Source of the DNA: Porites lobata
Taxonomy: Eukaryota > Cnidaria > Anthozoa > Scleractinia > Poritidae
Reading direction: 5' to 3'
Assembly (NCBI GenBank): GCA_942486035.1
Contig: CALNXK010000026.1
Location: 1,829,001 to 1,893,000 of the forward strand
Length of the DNA: 64,000 nucleotides
Shown here piece after piece: positions 26,201 to 36,484 of this stretch. Both the position numbers and the translations under genes were made by a program. Numbering within the stretch: the first letter of the stretch is position 1; each line of letters begins with the position of its first letter. The notes beneath the pieces are model-generated. The model saw only the letters and a list, made by a program, of their open reading frames with translations. It was not told the origin of the DNA and made no database searches.

Positions 26201-26292
26201 GCTTAATCGCAGTCGGAAAGTACCCGGCTTCCTTGAAAGAATTGTTAACACTTAGGATTGCACGGTAATCCGATACAAAGTATAATAATAAC

Positions 26293-26332
<40 letters not shown>

Positions 26333-29300
26333 TATCTATTTGGCGCTTATAATTTTCAGTGCTAAGCGCTTTACAATGCTTCAAAAAGGTCTGAATAAAA
26401 AATAAAAATCCTAAAATCATTACATATATATATATACATAGTCAAAAAAATACAAAATAAAAAACCTAAGATAGTTCGTAAACTCGTTTAAAAAGAAAGC
26501 TCTTCAATTTAGATTTAAACTTATTTACATCATCGATCGATCTAATGTCAATAGGCAAATCGTTCCAGAGTATAAGGCAATGACTGAAAAAACCCTGAAA
26601 CCGTATGTCTTTAAGTTATAGGGTTTGATAACAAGACGCCACTTGTCTGAAGATGATCGAATGTACCTCGCAGGTTCATAAACATGGATTAGGTCAACCA
26701 AATAATCAGGAGCTAAATTGTTGAGTATCTTAAAACAAATAAGATTAATCTTAAAGATTATTCTTTGCAGAAATCCAGCTTTGAATTTATGAATGCGTGC
26801 ACAAGAACTTCAGCCGTAGTGGCATTGATATACTTACGAATCTTAGCTATATTTCTAAGGTGGTAGAATGCCACTTTAACTATGTTGTTAATATGAAAAG
26901 ACATCGTTACGGTGTTATCGAAAATGACGCCGATATTACGCGCCTTATTTGTAGGCTTGATGATATCAGTTCCTATTCTAATAGAAGGTAGCCGTGGGGG
27001 CAGTCTGAACCTAGAATAGAGAATGAGAAGTTCCGTTTTGTCAGTATTTAGTTTCAATTTGTTAGTGGTCATCCAGTTGGTGATATCGACAAGACAGCTT
27101 TCAATACGGGAAATTGTAGTGGTAAGATCATCCTTATCACCGCAACTGAAGGTGGTGTATAGTTGAGTATCATCAGCATATAGATGGAAGTCCATGTCAT
27201 GCCATCGTATTAGGTCACCTAGTGGGGCCGTGTACAACAGATACAGCAGCGGACCCAACACGGACCCCTGGGGTACACCAAATCTGAGCGAACGAAGTGA
27301 AGTATTCACTTAACATTCCGATTCAAATTTTCAGAGACGTGACCAAACAACGACGTTTCCTATTTTCGATTCACAAATTCATTAGGATTCACCATCTTTG
27401 AGAAGGCTTCGGAGCTGAGGCATTTTTTCATACATATCAGTATTGACAAGTATGTAGGTTTGATTACCAGCCGCTAATCGGGAACATGGCCGGATCCAAG
27501 AGAAAGAGGCGGGAATCGAGGCATACATACCTCAGTGGCGGATCCAGGGGATTTTGGAGACCTCAAGGTCTGGATGCGGCACTGATGTTTAATAGGCCGT
27601 GTACGAAACCTGAAATTACGTGGGGTCGAAACTTAGTTGAAAAGGAGCTTAGAACATGTTACTTACTTCTTTTGTCTTTGAAGTAGACAATAGCTCTCTT
27701 GTGCTTTTTATCTTCCTCCCAAAGTCGATGGTTTACCTGCACTCCGCGAGCCAGATCTAAAGAACCAACTTCTTTATCAAAATAAGCTTCAACTTGCTCC
27801 ACTGTGGTGTCCTCGGAAAACTCATTGACAAAAATGCTCTTGCATTCTGGCGCCCTTTCAATGACGTAGTTCACGCCTTCTTGTGGTCTTCTTTTCGCTT
27901 CGGTCAGCATATTTGAAAAATCTTAAGTAAAATAAATATTGTTAAGCCTAAATCAACATGTACACTTTTTAACCGAGGTTGGCTTTTACTTAGACGGCCT
28001 TTTTTTCAAAAGACACATTTACAGTTTGAGACAAAGACTGTAGATCTATATTTATGGCGATCCCTTTGGAGTAATTTCGAGAGCCCTCATCGGTGTCTCG
28101 CAAGTTTGCTAAAGATGATACAATAAAACCCGGCGACTAAGAACCTGGATTGTAAGAACCTGTTAGGCTAAAATTTGCCCCCTTTTAGCCTAAAAATTTA
28201 AACAGGTTCTTATTTTCTAAAATCTATAAAAAAATTCTGTACCGGCTTGAGCAAATAAGATAAGCCAACATTCAAAATCCTTTTTGGAGACAAAGGTGCC
28301 TAAATCTTTCAATCTATTCATGAGGTAAATGTTAAGATTACAAGGTGTTAGTATTGTTATTAGTGTTATGATTGTAATAGGACAAGGAATCCCAATGAAT
28401 GTATGTTATGATCTGACTCCCTTCAAAATACTTGAGGTCAATGCTTAATTATTGAAACTGTCAATTTACTGCTTACTTTTAAGTATTACCTGGTCCTGAG
28501 AGTTTTTTAGTGTTCAATGTCACAATAGCTTTTCCATTTCCAAACCACTCCAAATGCCTTACTTTATAGGCGCCGCCGCTGACCAGCTCCATGAAATTCT
28601 TTAAGCTGTCTCGTGATGATTTGTGACGCAGTCCCAAGACATACAACTTGTTCCACTCGTACTTGATATCAGGTTGTGTAAAACCTAAGAAGACTGGATC
28701 GTAACGTTGCCGTTGCACTGCTCCGGGCTGGCTGTAAGGCCCTGCGTGATTAAATGATTAAATAAATAAATAAATAAGCAAATAAATAAATAAATAAATA
28801 TTGCCGGATATGTTTATATAAGACGTTAAACAAGCCTAGCGTAAATACGGGAAATACGGTTGATTGATGCGGTTAACAGAAAAGAAGAACACCATGTGCT
28901 CAGTACAGCAAGACACCGTGATCTAGTATTTGGTCAACACGCTGGTTCTGAAATTAACATCGACCTGACTGCGACAAATCCGCCTGAAATACATTTCCGA
29001 TATAAGAAAAAGAAGTCGCATCCTAGAATTTACTGCCGGCATGTTTCCGAAGTTGTTACGACTTACGATTGTCGCCGGGTAGGTTGGCGGTATATGAAGC
29101 CACGGAGGGGCAAAAACATTGCCAAGAGAACTGAAAATGTTTGAAATTTTTCAAATTGTACTGTTAGAGCCCGATAGTTAATTTGAAGAGGGTTTTTTTT
29201 CAAGCCAACCTTATCCAATTTTTTTCCAATTGGCTTTTTTTCAAGCCAATCTACGTGAAATTTTATGGTGTATACATTTTAATTTACACACCATGCCATG

Positions 29301-30470
29301 TTTTGTATCAAAATTCTAAGCCAAAATATACCTAACTTTTATCTATAACTTATTCCAAAGAGCATTTTCTAAAGCAAATTCTTCCAACCCGTTCCTTATT
29401 ACCGTATTTATTCGATTAAACGCCGCCCTTGAATAAACGCCAATAAACGCAGATGGAAACAAAATTACCAATAAACGCGGCCTCGAATAAACGCCACACC
29501 TAATAAGAAGAATGCGGCGTTTACTCGAAAAACCTCGGTACAACTTGGTAATTTACACCATCCAGACATTTACGATTCTATCTCAGCATAATAACATACA
29601 ATAACTGTTGTCAGTGATCGATTAAATACGGTATGCCCACTAAAGTACAACAGTTTAACAGTGTAAGGAAGTAATCAGAGTGCTTCATCTCTTCAGTCAT
29701 TCATTTAAAGAAGCCGTTTTTCTTTAGTTGACAACTACGATGTCGATAATTAACTTACCTCCTCTTCCGTGACCACGGCCTGGTGTGTTCGTGCTGATAC
29801 CACGCCCTCTTCTTCCCCTGGTACCTCTACCACGAATTGGCTGTCGACCATCATCATGCTGATTTTGGTGCGGTACCGACCTGCTTGCCGCCCCTCGAGT
29901 AGCATTAGCTATTCTCCTGCCACGATGTGGCCCTCCTATCGGTGGTCTTGTGTGTTGAGCCTTTGTGTGCACTTTGCGCCAGGTTTCTCTTTCACTTCGA
30001 AACAAGGGGTCGCTATGGTGATGGTCTGCAGCAGTGGTATCGGTACTTTCATTTTCATTGTCTTGGTCTTTGTTAGTAGAACTCATAGGTTTCTGGTGTT
30101 CTTCAGAAGACAAAATTAAAAATTCAGTCAGCTGAATCTGATTAGAATTATATCAAATGCCACTTGATTTGTGCTCAAACCATCAGCCCCTTAGTTACAA
30201 GGCGGGTCACTTAAAGCTAGTAATTTTCCTTACCGCTTAATTACAGCTATAAATACGGTAGAACACTTTGGACATAAATTCATCCTGAATTTTAGTATAT
30301 CGAAAGTGGCCTATTCAGTTAGGTGCCCACGGGACCCTGTCTCTCAACTTTTACATTCCCAGCTTTCTTCGATTTTCTTCCTCCTTTTTCTTGAACATTT
30401 GTCTTCCGCTGGTTTTCGCTAACAACAGGAAGATAGCTAAGTGATCAATTAAGTTGCACTCACCTGCCAT
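16939..30470 (-). CDS. PARP14-like: Gene B: complete PARP14-like mono-ADP-ribosyltransferase
   Basis: Nine exons: 30464-30470, 29759-30100, 28490-28717, 27667-27921, 22242-23938, 21707-21943, 19599-21138, 17849-18181, 16939-17225. They total 4926 nt, an exact reading frame for 1641 residues. Order: RG-rich N-terminus (1-116), RRM1 (about 120-215), RRM2 (about 220-300), KH-like repeats (about 310-820), macro 1 (about 836-1015), macro 2 (about 1057-1225), KH-like (about 1262-1365), WWE (about 1368-1433), PARP catalytic (about 1470-1641). Catalytic triad positions read His1523, Tyr1555, Ile1621 (H-Y-I). Lack of the PARP1-type Glu predicts single ADP-ribose transfer. Size is close to human PARP14 (1801 residues) but there are two macrodomains instead of three. 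PARP14 acts in cytoplasm and nucleus in immune signalling; that role here is inferred. Confidence 0.9.
17441..17582. mobile_element. MITE family 2, copy 1 (gatcaatttaggtttctggg TIR)
   Basis: The right end cagtttcccagaaacctaaa and the more diverged left end fold together; length about 142 bp. Located in gene B intron 8, between the two catalytic exons. Better copy at 34613; a half copy at 47617-47655. Confidence 0.75.
17849..18181 (-). CDS. Gene B exon 8, PARP catalytic domain first half
   Basis: 333 nt, phase 1 at both ends (GATTAG|TC, AATG|GTGAGT). It encodes [24 protein letters not shown] with catalytic His1523, and [11 protein letters not shown], all standard PARP14/15 features. Confidence 0.93.
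18666..18681. repeat. Poly-G run
   Basis: Sixteen consecutive G. Similar G runs occur near 49726 and 56118; they are potential assembly or sequencing weak points. Confidence 0.9.
18876..19114. mobile_element. MITE family 3, copy 1
   Basis: Begins gggctgttcgaaggtgggtt with gataacccagggtta, ends with aaatttaaccctgggcta and a gttggaacaactgggccc border. Terminal inverted repeats about 35 bp. In gene B intron 7. Confidence 0.8.
19113..19338. mobile_element. MITE family 3, copy 2 (directly abutting copy 1)
   Basis: Same order as copy 1 (gggttgttcaaagcagggtt to ttcgaacaactgggccc), about 80 percent alike by eye, head to tail with copy 1 and sharing the gggccc junction. Confidence 0.8.
19599..21138 (-). 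CDS. Gene B exon 7, macro 1 end, macro 2, KH-like, WWE
   Basis: 1540 nt. It opens with macro 1's second half, including the phosphate loop GTGNLGFP (residues 964-971). Macro 2 follows, from [14 protein letters not shown] to the loop [11 protein letters not shown]-like module ([14 protein letters not shown] onward), an RE-rich linker ([15 protein letters not shown]) and a WWE domain ([16 protein letters not shown] to [11 protein letters not shown]) complete it. WWE domains bind iso-ADP-ribose or ADP-ribose ends. Acceptor TTACAG|GGT (phase 0), donor GATG|GTAAGA (phase 1). Confidence 0.93.
21707..21943 (-). CDS. Gene B exon 6, macrodomain 1 N-terminal half
   Basis: 79 codons, phase 0 at both ends (TTGCAG|GCA, CAG|GTTGGC). 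It encodes [32 protein letters not shown] and CVCCPW. The adenine-contacting Asp of the ADILV strand is kept; the NAAN/GGG loop is not. Confidence 0.92.
22242..23938 (-). CDS. Gene B exon 5, KH-like repeat block
   Basis: 1697 nt. It begins with the RRM2 end ([20 protein letters not shown]) and continues through repeated KH-like modules. Near the end lie [20 protein letters not shown], an acidic linker ([19 protein letters not shown]) and [14 protein letters not shown], the first strand of macro 1. Acceptor CACAG|GTG (phase 1) and donor AAAAG|GTTTGC (phase 0). Confidence 0.93.
24070..24117. repeat. Heptamer array (gtgggtc), inverted relative to 25437
   Basis: Six or so units of cgtgggt with substitutions. 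Confidence 0.75.
25437..25516. repeat. Heptamer array (acccacg)
   Basis: About ten units of acccacg, several perfect, flanked by degenerate units. Reverse complement of the 24070 array unit, so the pre-mRNA of gene B could pair across about 1.4 kb. Confidence 0.85.
26281..27306 (-). mobile_element. 5'-truncated, internally deleted LINE fragment with (TAT)n tail
   Basis: Minus-strand RT fragment in gene B intron 4. 27306-26758 encodes [27 protein letters not shown] and the thumb up to NSKLDFC; a deletion then jumps to the C-terminal [16 protein letters not shown] and [15 protein letters not shown] region (about 26740-26470). The element ends in a 3' UTR and a (TTA)n run at 26281-26331, the usual microsatellite tail of CR1/L2-type LINEs. 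It differs in sequence from the 38-41 kb element. Confidence 0.85.
27667..27921 (-). CDS. Gene B exon 4, end of RRM1 and RRM2
   Basis: 255 nt, acceptor CTTAAG|AT, donor AGAA|GTAAGT, phase 1. It encodes the RRM1 tail, then KSIFVNEF and KRAIVYFKD, the two core strands of RRM2. Confidence 0.88.
28121..28340. mobile_element. Fragment of the cagtaaaaacccgc element
   Basis: acccggcgactaagaacctg, aagaacctgttaggctaaaa and caggttcttattttctaaaa match the order of the left part of 32713-33914. The right end is missing. Gene B intron 3. Confidence 0.65.
28490..28717 (-). CDS. Gene B exon 3, RRM1 first half
   Basis: 228 nt, acceptor GGAGCAG|TG, donor ACCAG|GTAATA, phase 1. It contains NKLYVLGL (RNP2-like) and NGKAIVTL (RNP1-like). 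An upstream TTACAG at 28732 is rejected as acceptor because it breaks the frame. Confidence 0.87.
28750..28802. repeat. (aaat)n microsatellite
   Basis: About twelve near-perfect aaat units, about 20 bases upstream of gene B exon 3. Confidence 0.9.
29399..29632. repeat. Candidate TIR element (taccgtattta)
   Basis: taccgtatttattcgatt at the left and cgattaaatacggta at the right, with several aataaacgc words in the left half. Gene B intron 2. Confidence 0.55.
29759..30100 (-). CDS. Gene B exon 2, acidic then RG-rich N-terminus
   Basis: 342 nt. The first part is polar and acidic ([12 protein letters not shown], a HHH run); the second is RG-rich ([20 protein letters not shown]), consistent with an RNA-binding or condensate-forming tail ahead of the RRMs. 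Donor GAG|GTAAGT, phase 1. Confidence 0.8.
30464..30470 (-). CDS. Gene B exon 1 (7-nt coding start exon)
   Basis: Reads ACC ATG GCA G then GTGAGT: a near-ideal Kozak context and a consensus donor in phase 1. Joined to the acceptor CTGAAG ending at 30101 it gives [15 protein letters not shown] in frame. An alternative start is the ATG of MSSTNK inside exon 2. Confidence 0.65.
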
Positions 30471-30540
30471 GGTCAGGGCAAAAAAGGGCGTAAGAATAAG
30501 TTCTTTTTCTTGCCAGGCGCTCTATTAACCTGAAAGTGAT

Positions 30541-32560
30541 AAATTAAATTTTCAGTGAAGTTATGACCAGATTAATGAATTTACATTCGGCGGAGCTAAA
30601 CGTAGTGGCAGTGACAGAGAATGTAAATACTTTCCTATTGGTATGAACGCACGTGAGCCGCTATGGCGTTAATTGACTCTATTGTTATTAGGTATATAAG
30701 GTTTTGACAGTTGTAATGTATTCATCTCAGCTCTCAGCTCTCGAACTATCAACTTTTATTTTTATATCTTACTTTATTCCTCTATCGATTGATTTTTTTT
30801 ACCTTCAACCCCCAGAGGTTGTGCGACCCCATCGGTTGGGGAACGCGTTCCCAATTTTTTCCCATTGGGTTTTTTGGGTTTTCGTATCAGGTGACGCACG
30901 TGATTAGTTTAGCCTGAGTGACTTTATTCAGGAATATTTGTATACCTTTCTTTAGTTATGATGTTGAACTTTGTATGTTATTTGGACGGTATTAAACACT
31001 CAGGCTCCATAGTTCGTCCGTCTCTTGGTCGTGAATATAAATAGGAAAATCAGTTTGTTATGCCTAAAAGCATTACGTCAGCATCACCACCAGACCTAAA
31101 AAGCGTTCATTGAACCGGGGATTCCCCCTCCCAATATTAACTTTCGCTTCCACCTACACTAATATTCTGATAATAATGCAGTTTTTCAATAAATTTTTAA
31201 AATTAATTCAGATTTAAAACAAATCAGTCAATCAACTCTTAAATACTCTCAAGACTGTTTCTCAATTCGACTTTCTGACGTTCTTGGATACTAAATGCAT
31301 ACAAACGCCTTAAAATCTCTAACTCTATGAAGCACTCGTGTTAACAGTGGCCCATTCAGTTATATTAAACCGTGGCTGGATATTCTTTTTGAGAGAAACA
31401 TCACAAGGACATCGATGCATCGATGCCGGCAGGGTTTGCTTAAATCAGCTTAGATCCTTTTATTAACAACATATTTATGTATAACATGACAAGACAACTT
31501 AAGCGGTTATCTAGCAAGATAAACAACGATTACGGATACAAACCTCGATCATCGTTGCGTTCAAGTATTGATCTTCTCTTCCGGGTAAACTAAATTGTAT
31601 TCGGTGTGTCTGTGAGTGTTTTTGTGGGTACAAGTATTTAAACTTACTAAGTTCTTCTGTTAGGAAGATAAGGCCCGAACAAACTATCGAAAAATTTGCT
31701 ATTTCATTCGTAAAATTAAGAGGTCAAGGTAAGACCACATATTAAAAGCTAAACTTAAACTTGAACTGTAGGGGCGCTTACCGTCTTTTGGCGATATAAT
31801 TTCCTTTTAAACTTGAGTAATTAAGGTCAACTCTTTTCACTGAGTTAAAATATTTCCTTACAGTCGTATCACAACGCGGCGGTGTGCTGCGTAAATATGT
31901 AATACGATAAACATTTCACAGTTAAAGGCATCTTTATGGGGAACTCGAATGAAAGCTTTCCACTTCATTCATATCTTATTTCCGGTTCTATTCCAAGAAA
32001 TCATTTGAAAGCGAGGCTCGCACGTATGGTGCTAGGTAACCAAGCAAAAAGTGTCACGACAGTAACGCAAGAAACAGGCGAAGGACTCTAGTGCCAATTT
32101 TCACACGCAGTAAAAGCCCAAACATCCCAAAAATTGACTGTAATTGTTATGTATGGGATGTTTCGCTTGCATTGAATTTTGTACTGAAAGTAATTATTAG
32201 GGAGCTTAACCGGTAACGATGACAGCGACTTCAACGAGAACGGCAAAGGAACAATCGGTTTAGATTGGCAAAACAACAATTTGATGCACGTGCTTCAAAG
32301 TTTTTTGTACATTTCTTAGCCGTTGTTGCACGACTACAACAAAAAAATTCCTAATTTCACGTTTTGTCGAGGACGGGAACAAAAGAAATCAACTTTCTTT
32401 TCCTTTTCCTGAACTTTAGTACAGTCCCTTAGAATTCAAATCCAAAATAATTTCCAACATCTGACGAATTATACGACATGAAATAAGCGCGACAAGATTT
32501 GAGGCAGCGCGAATTCACTTTTTAAGTGACCTTTTTGTAGCTGTCGTCGTCGTTGTTGCC
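30541..32560. other. Upstream region of gene B
   Basis: No gene or clear repeat. 30470-30540 should hold the 5' leader and the nearby promoter of gene B, but I see no strong TATA box. The remainder is AT-rich unique-looking sequence. Confidence 0.4.
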
Positions 32561-32690
32561 CGGGGGTGGGGTACTTCCTTATAACCGATGGGGATGTGCC
32601 GCTTCCACGACTGGGTTGACTACGGTGGGGGCCCATTTTCAATAGAGTTACTGGAATGGGTCGAACATTTTCGGATCTTTTGGGGTAAGA
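32561..32690. repeat. Fragment related to the ggggtactcc MITE
   Basis: ggggtggggtacttccttat and gggatgtgccgcttccac recall the left end of 2957-3369; no right end is found. Confidence 0.5.
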
Positions 32691-32712
32691 CAGTTCTTCA
32701 TTCTTACGGTTA

Positions 32713-33914
32713 CAGTAAAAACCCGCGAGTAAGAACCTGAAAATTAAGAACCTGTTAGCCTAAAATTTGCCATTTATATCCCCTATAAACAAGAACCTGT
32801 TTAGCCTAGAAAAGGAAAAACAGGTTCTTATTTTTTAAAATCATATTATTGAAATGCAGCTGCAAAACTGTGCAAGAATCCTCTTTGGAGAATTAGGAAC
32901 TTGGCATTGCTGTGCAAATAAGAGTGCTAATTTATTGATGTAATAAAAAAATAAAGTGCAAAAGGTTAATAGCGGAGCTCTCGCGCGCGAAGCGCGCAGC
33001 GGAGCACCATGGGTAAAAAAAATGTGGTAAACTACCCATCCGAGAAAATTTGGTAATCACGTGACCGTACACCGACCGCCCGCCCGCCCGACCGTCCGTC
33101 CGCACCACAGACATACCAATGTAAGATAATTCAATTAACAGGTATGGCAACCCAAATGCAACTCAAGGTTTTATTTGGAAAGAAATCGCATGGCCGCCCG
33201 GACTTTTAGAAAGAAAAAACAACAAAAGTCGTGTCTTTTTCGACGTTATTTTTGATGTTTACACTCACGTGAATAACAGAGAAACTGAGCTAGAGCGAGT
33301 GACTGAAAACAAAAGAGAAGAATTTTGTAGGAAGAAAGACATGAAAATTCAAAGCGGCTGTGAGACAATGAGAAATACTAGTGGCCAGCAAGGTGAAAAT
33401 GAGCGGCGGTGAAAAATAAAAGCGAACATGAACACGGGAGACAAAATATTGGGTAAGCAATTCCTCCATAAAAATAATGTGCAACTAGGTTTTAGTCCTA
33501 AAAAAGCGTTGTAGTTGTGCAAAACAACGGCAAAGAAAGAGGAAAAGCGTGCTGCACGTGCAAATTTGTTGTTTTGCTAATTAGAAAAAAAAGTGTGCTG
33601 CACGTGCAATTTGTTTTTTTGCTAATTAGATCTATTGATGCCATTTTCATTGGCCTCCCCGTATTATTAACCAGAGCTTCGCTTTTAGCCCTGGCTAAAT
33701 CTATATATTATAGTTGCATCGCATTTTGAAATTGACCAATAGGCTGATTACCATCTTGTTTTGTAGCTTGTTTTTTTATTTAATTTTTTTTTTACAGAAA
33801 TAAGAACCGATTTAAGAACCCAAATAGCCTAAAATTGTGTTAACTACCATTTAAATAAGAACCTGTTTAGGCTAACTCCAGAAAATGTAGGTTCTTACTT
33901 GCGGGTTGTTACTG
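32713..33914. mobile_element. mariner-type element (cagtaaaaacccgc TIR) with inserted DNA
   Basis: Left end cagtaaaaacccgcgagtaa, right end ttacttgcgggttgttactg, TA at each border. aagaacctgtt words recur near both ends. The centre (about 32940-33720) contains a separate GC-rich stretch (cgcgcgaagcgcgcag, then cgcccgcccgcccgaccg), probably a second inserted element. No transposase ORF. Confidence 0.75.
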
Positions 33915-34569
33915 TAGCATATTTGTAGTGTACGTGAAAAATAGGTTACTATGGAGTTTCAATTTTAAGACAATTCAGAAAAAAACGTAGTCTTCGCTGC
34001 AGTTGTTTTGTATGGTCACGCAACGGTCTGGGAGGTACGTTGCGTGACGAATCTAAGACGGTTGCTCGGGAGACCGGGGATTCGACTATCCGACAACGGG
34101 ATAGAAGCGAGAACATGGCTAAATAAGTTAATTTTTGTTCTTCCAGTCTTTATCGCTATTATTCCTACCGATTTACTTCATCAAAAGTACGCGAACCCCT
34201 CCTCCCCCCTGGCATTGGATTCCTAGTTCAGAAAGAGAAATAAAATTTTCGTCGTCGCTTGTTTACGTCGTCCATAAAATGTAAACTATACAATCAATTA
34301 CACGTCGTAGCCGTGCAAAACGGCAAAAAAATGTACAAAAAATGTGATGCACGAGCAAAGCTGTTGTCTTGCCTTCAACCTTGTAAACCTAATATTGTTT
34401 TCTTGTGTGTGTGTGTTTTTCTTTTTTGTTTGTTGTGTGTATGTTGTTGTCGTTCCGCGTCGGCGGAACATAAGGTCCCTACTAGCAACGTTTCCCTTAC
34501 TGACCCCCGACTTCGTTTTTTGGGAAGGAATTCCGTGACCACTAGCCTTATTAAAACGTTTTTACGCTC

Positions 34570-34936
34570 CGTTCACACGGTACAGGACGAATTTTCGACC
34601 GGCTGCAAAATTTGGATCAATTTAGGTTTCTGGGAAACTACCCACCTAGACCTCCCCCAATCCAACTTTTTGCCCCAGGTGAGACGCAAATGTTAACTTC
34701 GAGTTAGGGGAGGGAGGGGTAGGTGGGCAGTTTCCCAGAAACCTAAATTGATCCAAAAATTTGACCGGACAATTTGTTCACACGGGACCGTTCAATATTT
34801 TGGCGTTGTTCACACGTAACTTGGAACGGCTAGGCGTCTTAATTTTCCTACGGTTGAGAGGATTCCGCGTGAACTCAACCCCAAAACGAAAGAATTTTCA
34901 ACCGGTCGAAAATTCGTCCGGTGCCGTGTGTGTACG
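34570..34936. mobile_element. Outer MITE of a nested pair
   Basis: gttcacacggtacaggacga at the left pairs with tcgtccggtgccgtgtg at the right, including attttcgaccgg / ccggtcgaaaat. It is interrupted by the 34613-34755 element. Confidence 0.8.
34613..34755. mobile_element. MITE family 2, copy 2 (nested)
   Basis: tggatcaatttaggtttctg and the exact inverse end (cagaaacctaaattgatcca) bound a 143-bp foldback placed inside the outer element. Confidence 0.88.
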
Positions 34937-35324
34937 TAGCCTCGGATTGCAGCCAACATTGCGGCCAACATCCGTTTAAAAAAATACCAAAGGACGTAAC
35001 CCTTTAAACCCTCACTTAAAAATTCAAATTCTCATTTGTTGTCTCCATGCATTTCCTGTAGAAGTAGAAGGGAGAAGATGTCAAAGTATCAATAAGATTC
35101 ACCTTCAGTGATCATGCCCTTAACTCTCATCACCACTGTTTTATAAAGCGTTAATACTACAAGAAGAAATTCCATGCTAATAACTCTTAGGAATGAAAGG
35201 GATAATCGACGAAAGTCTTCATAACAAATGAAACATTTATTTAGATATATCACTAATATTGAAGGCCAAATAATTATCAAGTTATCACAAGGCACATTTT
35301 GCACGTTATTATTACAATTAGGCC

Positions 35325-35460
35325 CCCCTCCACATGTATCCGGGTATTTTTGAACCCTCAACTTTTCTCTTTCCGGATTAAAACATTTCTGTGTCCACAC
35401 GTATCCGTATTCAAATCGTATTTGTCCGTCCACACGTATCTGACGAGTATCCGGATTCAC
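35325..35460. repeat. cacacgtatccg repeat fragment
   Basis: Carries three copies of ccacacgtatc-type words; related to 41815-42010, where gtggacgtggacattttt and aatatccggatacgtttg occur in the opposite sense. Confidence 0.6.
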
Positions 35461-36083
35461 TCTAGTACCCAGGACTCCTTTGGGAATATTGGCAACAGAA
35501 CATGCGTCGAGGTTGCCATCTAGAATACAGTATTCGCAGTAAACAGCTGGGCTCGATCTTGTTAAAGGTCAAATGAAGCAAAAATTCGACATTTTTTATT
35601 TTAGCTCAATTTTAGTGAAATATGTTTAATATGAAACGAATAAACATACTACGAAGTTTCAGCTCAATTGAAGCAAGCATCTCCGAGATATTCGCAATTA
35701 AAAATTGTTATTTTTTGGCCCTTATCTTCGTAGAGCGGTCGGAAAAATTGTCGGTAAAAACAGCTTGTGACGTCAATGTTGGTCAGGTGAAAAAAAGCGG
35801 GAAATTCAAAACAGTGTTTTTTTGCATTCGACTTGGCGCAGAAATTGTGGTGGTTTGTGCGACCATAAACCTAGAAAGAACAAGCAATTTGTCTTCAAAA
35901 GTTGCAAGCTGTGGTTATAACCTTATTATTTAATTTTCTCGAAGAATACATCATAGTAAAACGGACTTTAACGACGGCATTAATTTCCTTGCGCTGTACT
36001 GGAAATGTGCGTGCGTAGGTCCAATTTTTTTCAAGATGTATTCATAGTGATTTGCCCAAAGAAATTCACGCTTGCCCACAATA

Positions 36084-36307
36084 GGGCCATTTATACGAGG
36101 AAAAATAAGACGCGTCTTACATAAGACGCGTCTTAAATAAGACGCGAACTGTACCATTTATACGAGCAGGTCTTATCTAATAAGACGCGTCTTAGCTAAG
36201 CCGCGTCTTATTTTAGACGAAATGTGCCGTTTATACAGAAAGTTCGCGACTTATTTAAGAGGCGTCTTATGTAAGACGCGTCTTATTTTTCCTCGTATAA
36301 ATGGCCC
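36084..36307. mobile_element. Foldback element with ataagacgcgtctta repeats, TA-flanked
   Basis: gggccatttatacgaggaaa and the inverse tttcctcgtataaatggccc form the ends, TA at both borders. The inside is a series of ataagacgcgtctta palindromes. Confidence 0.85.
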
Positions 36308-36484
36308 TAATGTGTTTGAAGTCATTGAACTTTGTCGCACTCGAGCTGATACTTTAAAACCCATGCTCGATCGGACACTTGTCCTTCGCAGAACACTAAA
36401 ATATAAACAAAATCCTCAATGTAGAAGTTTTGGCGTTGATATGTGGGCAGAAAAAGAGTTAATCTTTATCTACTAAAATCTTCC

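Larger units (their letters stand above)
23939..26280. other. Gene B intron 4, proximal part
   Basis: No coding signal. It contains two arrays of a heptamer: gtgggtc/gtcgtg-type at 24070-24117 and the opposite strand form at 25437-25516. Both are described separately. A gcgacgccgacgccgacg microsatellite follows at about 25558. Confidence 0.45.

Noticed and set aside
28717..28731. Alternative acceptor TTACAG for gene B exon 3
   Set aside because: It would add 14 bases and break the phase-1 frame that every neighbouring junction keeps.
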